The translations under genes and the position numbers were made by a program. Below, piece by piece: positions 62,257-64,000 of a stretch of 64,000 nucleotides of DNA; positions within the stretch are counted from its first letter, which is position 1; each line of letters starts with the position of its first letter. This DNA comes from Craspedostauros australis (Eukaryota > Bacillariophyta > Bacillariophyceae > Mastogloiales > Achnanthaceae): positions 124,001 to 188,000 of the forward strand of contig JAMXDE010000063.1 in assembly GCA_026770025.1 (NCBI GenBank). The letters are read 5' to 3'. The notes under the pieces are model-generated. The model saw only the letters and a program-made list of their open reading frames with translations, made no database searches and was not told the DNA's origin.

Positions 62257-63001
62257 GCTTGTCAGTGTTCTTGATGGAGTAGCTCGTGTTGGTATGGACT
62301 GAGTATTGATGAGTTGTGACTGAGATCGTGCCGATGATAACAATGCCAATCCTCTACTACAATGATCAACCAGCTCTCAATCGACGAGGGAGAGTTTGAC
62401 CAGAGAATGGATCTTTGCGGAGAATGGCAGCTCGTGCCACCAGATACCATAGGTAGGTACTCTACGGCCAAATGACGTGCGTGTGTGCCATCATGCTGAG
62501 TGTCGGCCACGATTGGCGTCGTTGTTGTTGGATCTTGTCTGCCATCGGTGGACGTCGTTGTTGCAGTTGTCTGAGTCATTTATTGCACCGTGACGTCATC
62601 ATTCATCCATCTCGTTTCTGTGCCAGATTGTACTACTGACTAAGTCGAATCACCTATTTCGTCAACAAGACTACAAGTTGAAGCAAGGGGCGACAATTCC
62701 GTTGGCGAATGATGGCAACTTGCGACTACTCGCAGAATGCTACCCTCTGCTGCTCTAGTCTTTGTCAGCACATGATCACATCGCATGGTACATCTGCGTG
62801 TAAGTGCTCCTGTGGGATGTAGAATCGATTGGAGAAGATTGCAGAAGACCACTCTGTGCACGATGACGGATCCATGATTGTTCTGCATTCGTGGAAATTT
62901 AACCAGATGATCACATTCATCCAACACCCACGATGTGCTGTGTCGTCGCTCCGCACATGCGAGCACTCGCAACGCTGCCATACCTTGCGCATCCATCACG
63001 C
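62257..63001. other. intergenic between two plastid-protein genes
   Basis: Upstream of the S49 gene and downstream of the small membrane protein gene. No supported gene. Confidence 0.5.
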
Positions 63002-63643
63002 TCAGAATAGCTTCCCCGTCATCTTGGCACCGCCCGCGACGAAGGGCACGTAGTTGTCACCGTACATCTGCATGCGCAGCACTTCCTGCGTGATCACCAG
63101 CAGCACGACGAAGAAGATGCCAGCATACAGCGTCTCTGCCAATTCGTAGTCGTTGCGCACCAACCTGGCGAACCATACAGAGATTGGGTTGGCGTTCTCC
63201 TTCAGAGGTTCGCCGGTCTCATCGAGGATGGAATCGGGGTCGAACAGCGGCCGGTCAAGGAACTCGTCCAGTGAGGCGGGTGTATCATTGTCACTGTCAT
63301 TCTTGGCGTTGTTGCTGTTGCTGTTACTGTTGTTGCTGCTGCTGTTGTTGCTGCTGATGTCGTTTCGGTTTCTTGTCAGCAGCGACAGCTCGTCGTTGTC
63401 ATCGGTATCCTTGTCTCCGTTGTCACTGACGTTGCCCTTGGCGTCATCTCGCCTGCTTCCACACAATGGCCATCGTGTCAATGTCAACCGTTGTGGACAC
63501 TGAGTCAGTCGATTCAACTTGGTGTATTGCGTGGAGGAGACGCTCGGTTGCTGCCTTGTCGCGAACGCATTTGGAGAGAACGCCAATGCGCGATGCGACT
63601 CGAGCAACGCCAACAGAAAGATCGTCAGCAACGATCTTGTCAT
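63002..63643 (-). CDS. small plastid-targeted single-pass membrane protein
   Basis: A 213-residue protein from ATG 63643. The N-terminus MTRSLLTIFLLALLESHRALA is a signal peptide, followed by Phe22 (ALA-FSPNAF), a textbook diatom plastid import junction. The middle is an Asn/Ser/Asp-rich linker encoded by a GTT/GCT-type repeat region (63310-63360). The conserved-looking C-terminus has 'FLDRPLFDPDSILDETGEPL', then 'WFARLVRNDYELAETLYAGIFFVVLLVITQEVLRMQMYG' with one membrane helix, ending GGAKMTGKLF. The short membrane helix and acidic stromal or lumenal segment resemble small photosystem or thylakoid accessory proteins, but I cannot name a family. Confidence 0.75.
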   Translation of the reverse strand: MTRSLLTIFLLALLESHRALAFSPNAFATRQQPSVSSTQYTKLNRLTQCPQRLTLTRWPLCGSRRDDAKGNVSDNGDKDTDDNDELSLLTRNRNDISSNNSSSNNSNSNSNNAKNDSDNDTPASLDEFLDRPLFDPDSILDETGEPLKENANPISVWFARLVRNDYELAETLYAGIFFVVLLVITQEVLRMQMYGDNYVPFVAGGAKMTGKLF

Positions 63644-64000
63644 CGTCGTCGTCCTCGTTGTTGTTGGAATCCTCGGAATTCTTTGCTTGCGAGGCATGGT
63701 ACGACGCTGTGATTTTGGCAACTGCAGTGTTCTGCGATCAATTGCAGTTGGAGTACCCGCAGAGTTCCTTGGTTCCTTGCTCTCTGCGATGTTTGTGATG
63801 GTGGTCATGTTTGTTGGTTTGTGCCGACCATCGTTGTGTCGGATCTTCTTCGTTTTCGTCAGTCGATGTTGGAGTTTGGTGACATTCGTGATCTGTTTTT
63901 TCCTCGTGAATCGACTCTTGTGATTACTTCGCGACACGCGGCGAGGCGTTCGCATTCAATCTGTGTCGGTGCACGATCCCATGTTCACAGCCTCTGCGCA
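63644..64000. other. upstream region of the small plastid protein gene
   Basis: The minus-strand frame stays open for ~100 codons upstream of the ATG with Arg/Thr-rich sequence, which would bury the signal peptide, so it is treated as leader or promoter. Confidence 0.45.

Noticed and set aside
1..64000. tRNA, rRNA and CRISPR features
   Set aside because: No convincing tRNA T-loop/anticodon arrangement, rRNA segment or spacer array was found by eye. This is a limited manual search.

Overview
The window is nuclear DNA of a photosynthetic diatom. The strongest marker is a silicon transporter (SIT) at 4785-6425 with the CMLD motif and the EGxQ/GRQ motif pairs found only in silicifying algae. Supporting this, two neighbouring proteins at the right end start with a signal peptide followed by an [A/G]-F junction, the diatom plastid-import signature. 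Genes are mostly intronless, spaced by 0.2-4 kb and present on both strands. One clear spliceosomal intron is visible, in the aminopeptidase gene. I cannot name the species.

Layout, left to right. An N-myristoylation-motif ankyrin protein (1099-3435, minus) precedes the SIT gene. At 7.6-9.06 kb is a broken piggyBac-type transposase, cut off by an ~800 bp dispersed repeat (9043-9841). Two inverted, partly rearranged pieces of the same repeat lie at 18460-19179 and 19926-20124, so the repeats bracket a large STAND-type ATPase gene (11686-16041, minus). An orphan reading frame (about 20.3-21.2 kb), a Ser-rich basic protein (25026-28802), a class IV PLP aminotransferase (28999-30159, minus) and a coiled-coil protein (31253-33343, minus) follow.

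The right half is dominated by a segmental duplication. Two almost identical STAND ATPase genes (35289-40061 and 45212-49963, both minus) share their coding sequence and about 1-1.4 kb of upstream DNA, and the match stops exactly at the stop codon. The upstream flank of the second copy is split by a 6118 bp DNA transposon (50799-56916) with ~175 bp inverted repeats, a TTAA target duplication and an intact large transposase-like gene. The undisturbed TTAA target can still be read in the first copy at 41037-41040. The right end holds an aspartyl aminopeptidase gene with one intron (58003-59729), a plastid S49 (SohB/SppA-like) peptidase (60115-62256, minus) and a small plastid-targeted membrane protein (63002-63643, minus).

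The three STAND proteins are the most unusual content. They have the ATPase plus helical-repeat architecture of the predicted ATPases (COG3899 type) normally fused to bacterial-style hybrid histidine kinases, but carry no kinase. They end in a shared tail, DDE[I/V]SVLTD[I/V]S, and they are amplifying next to transposons with signs of gene conversion. All assignments are by eye from sequence; no database search was run.
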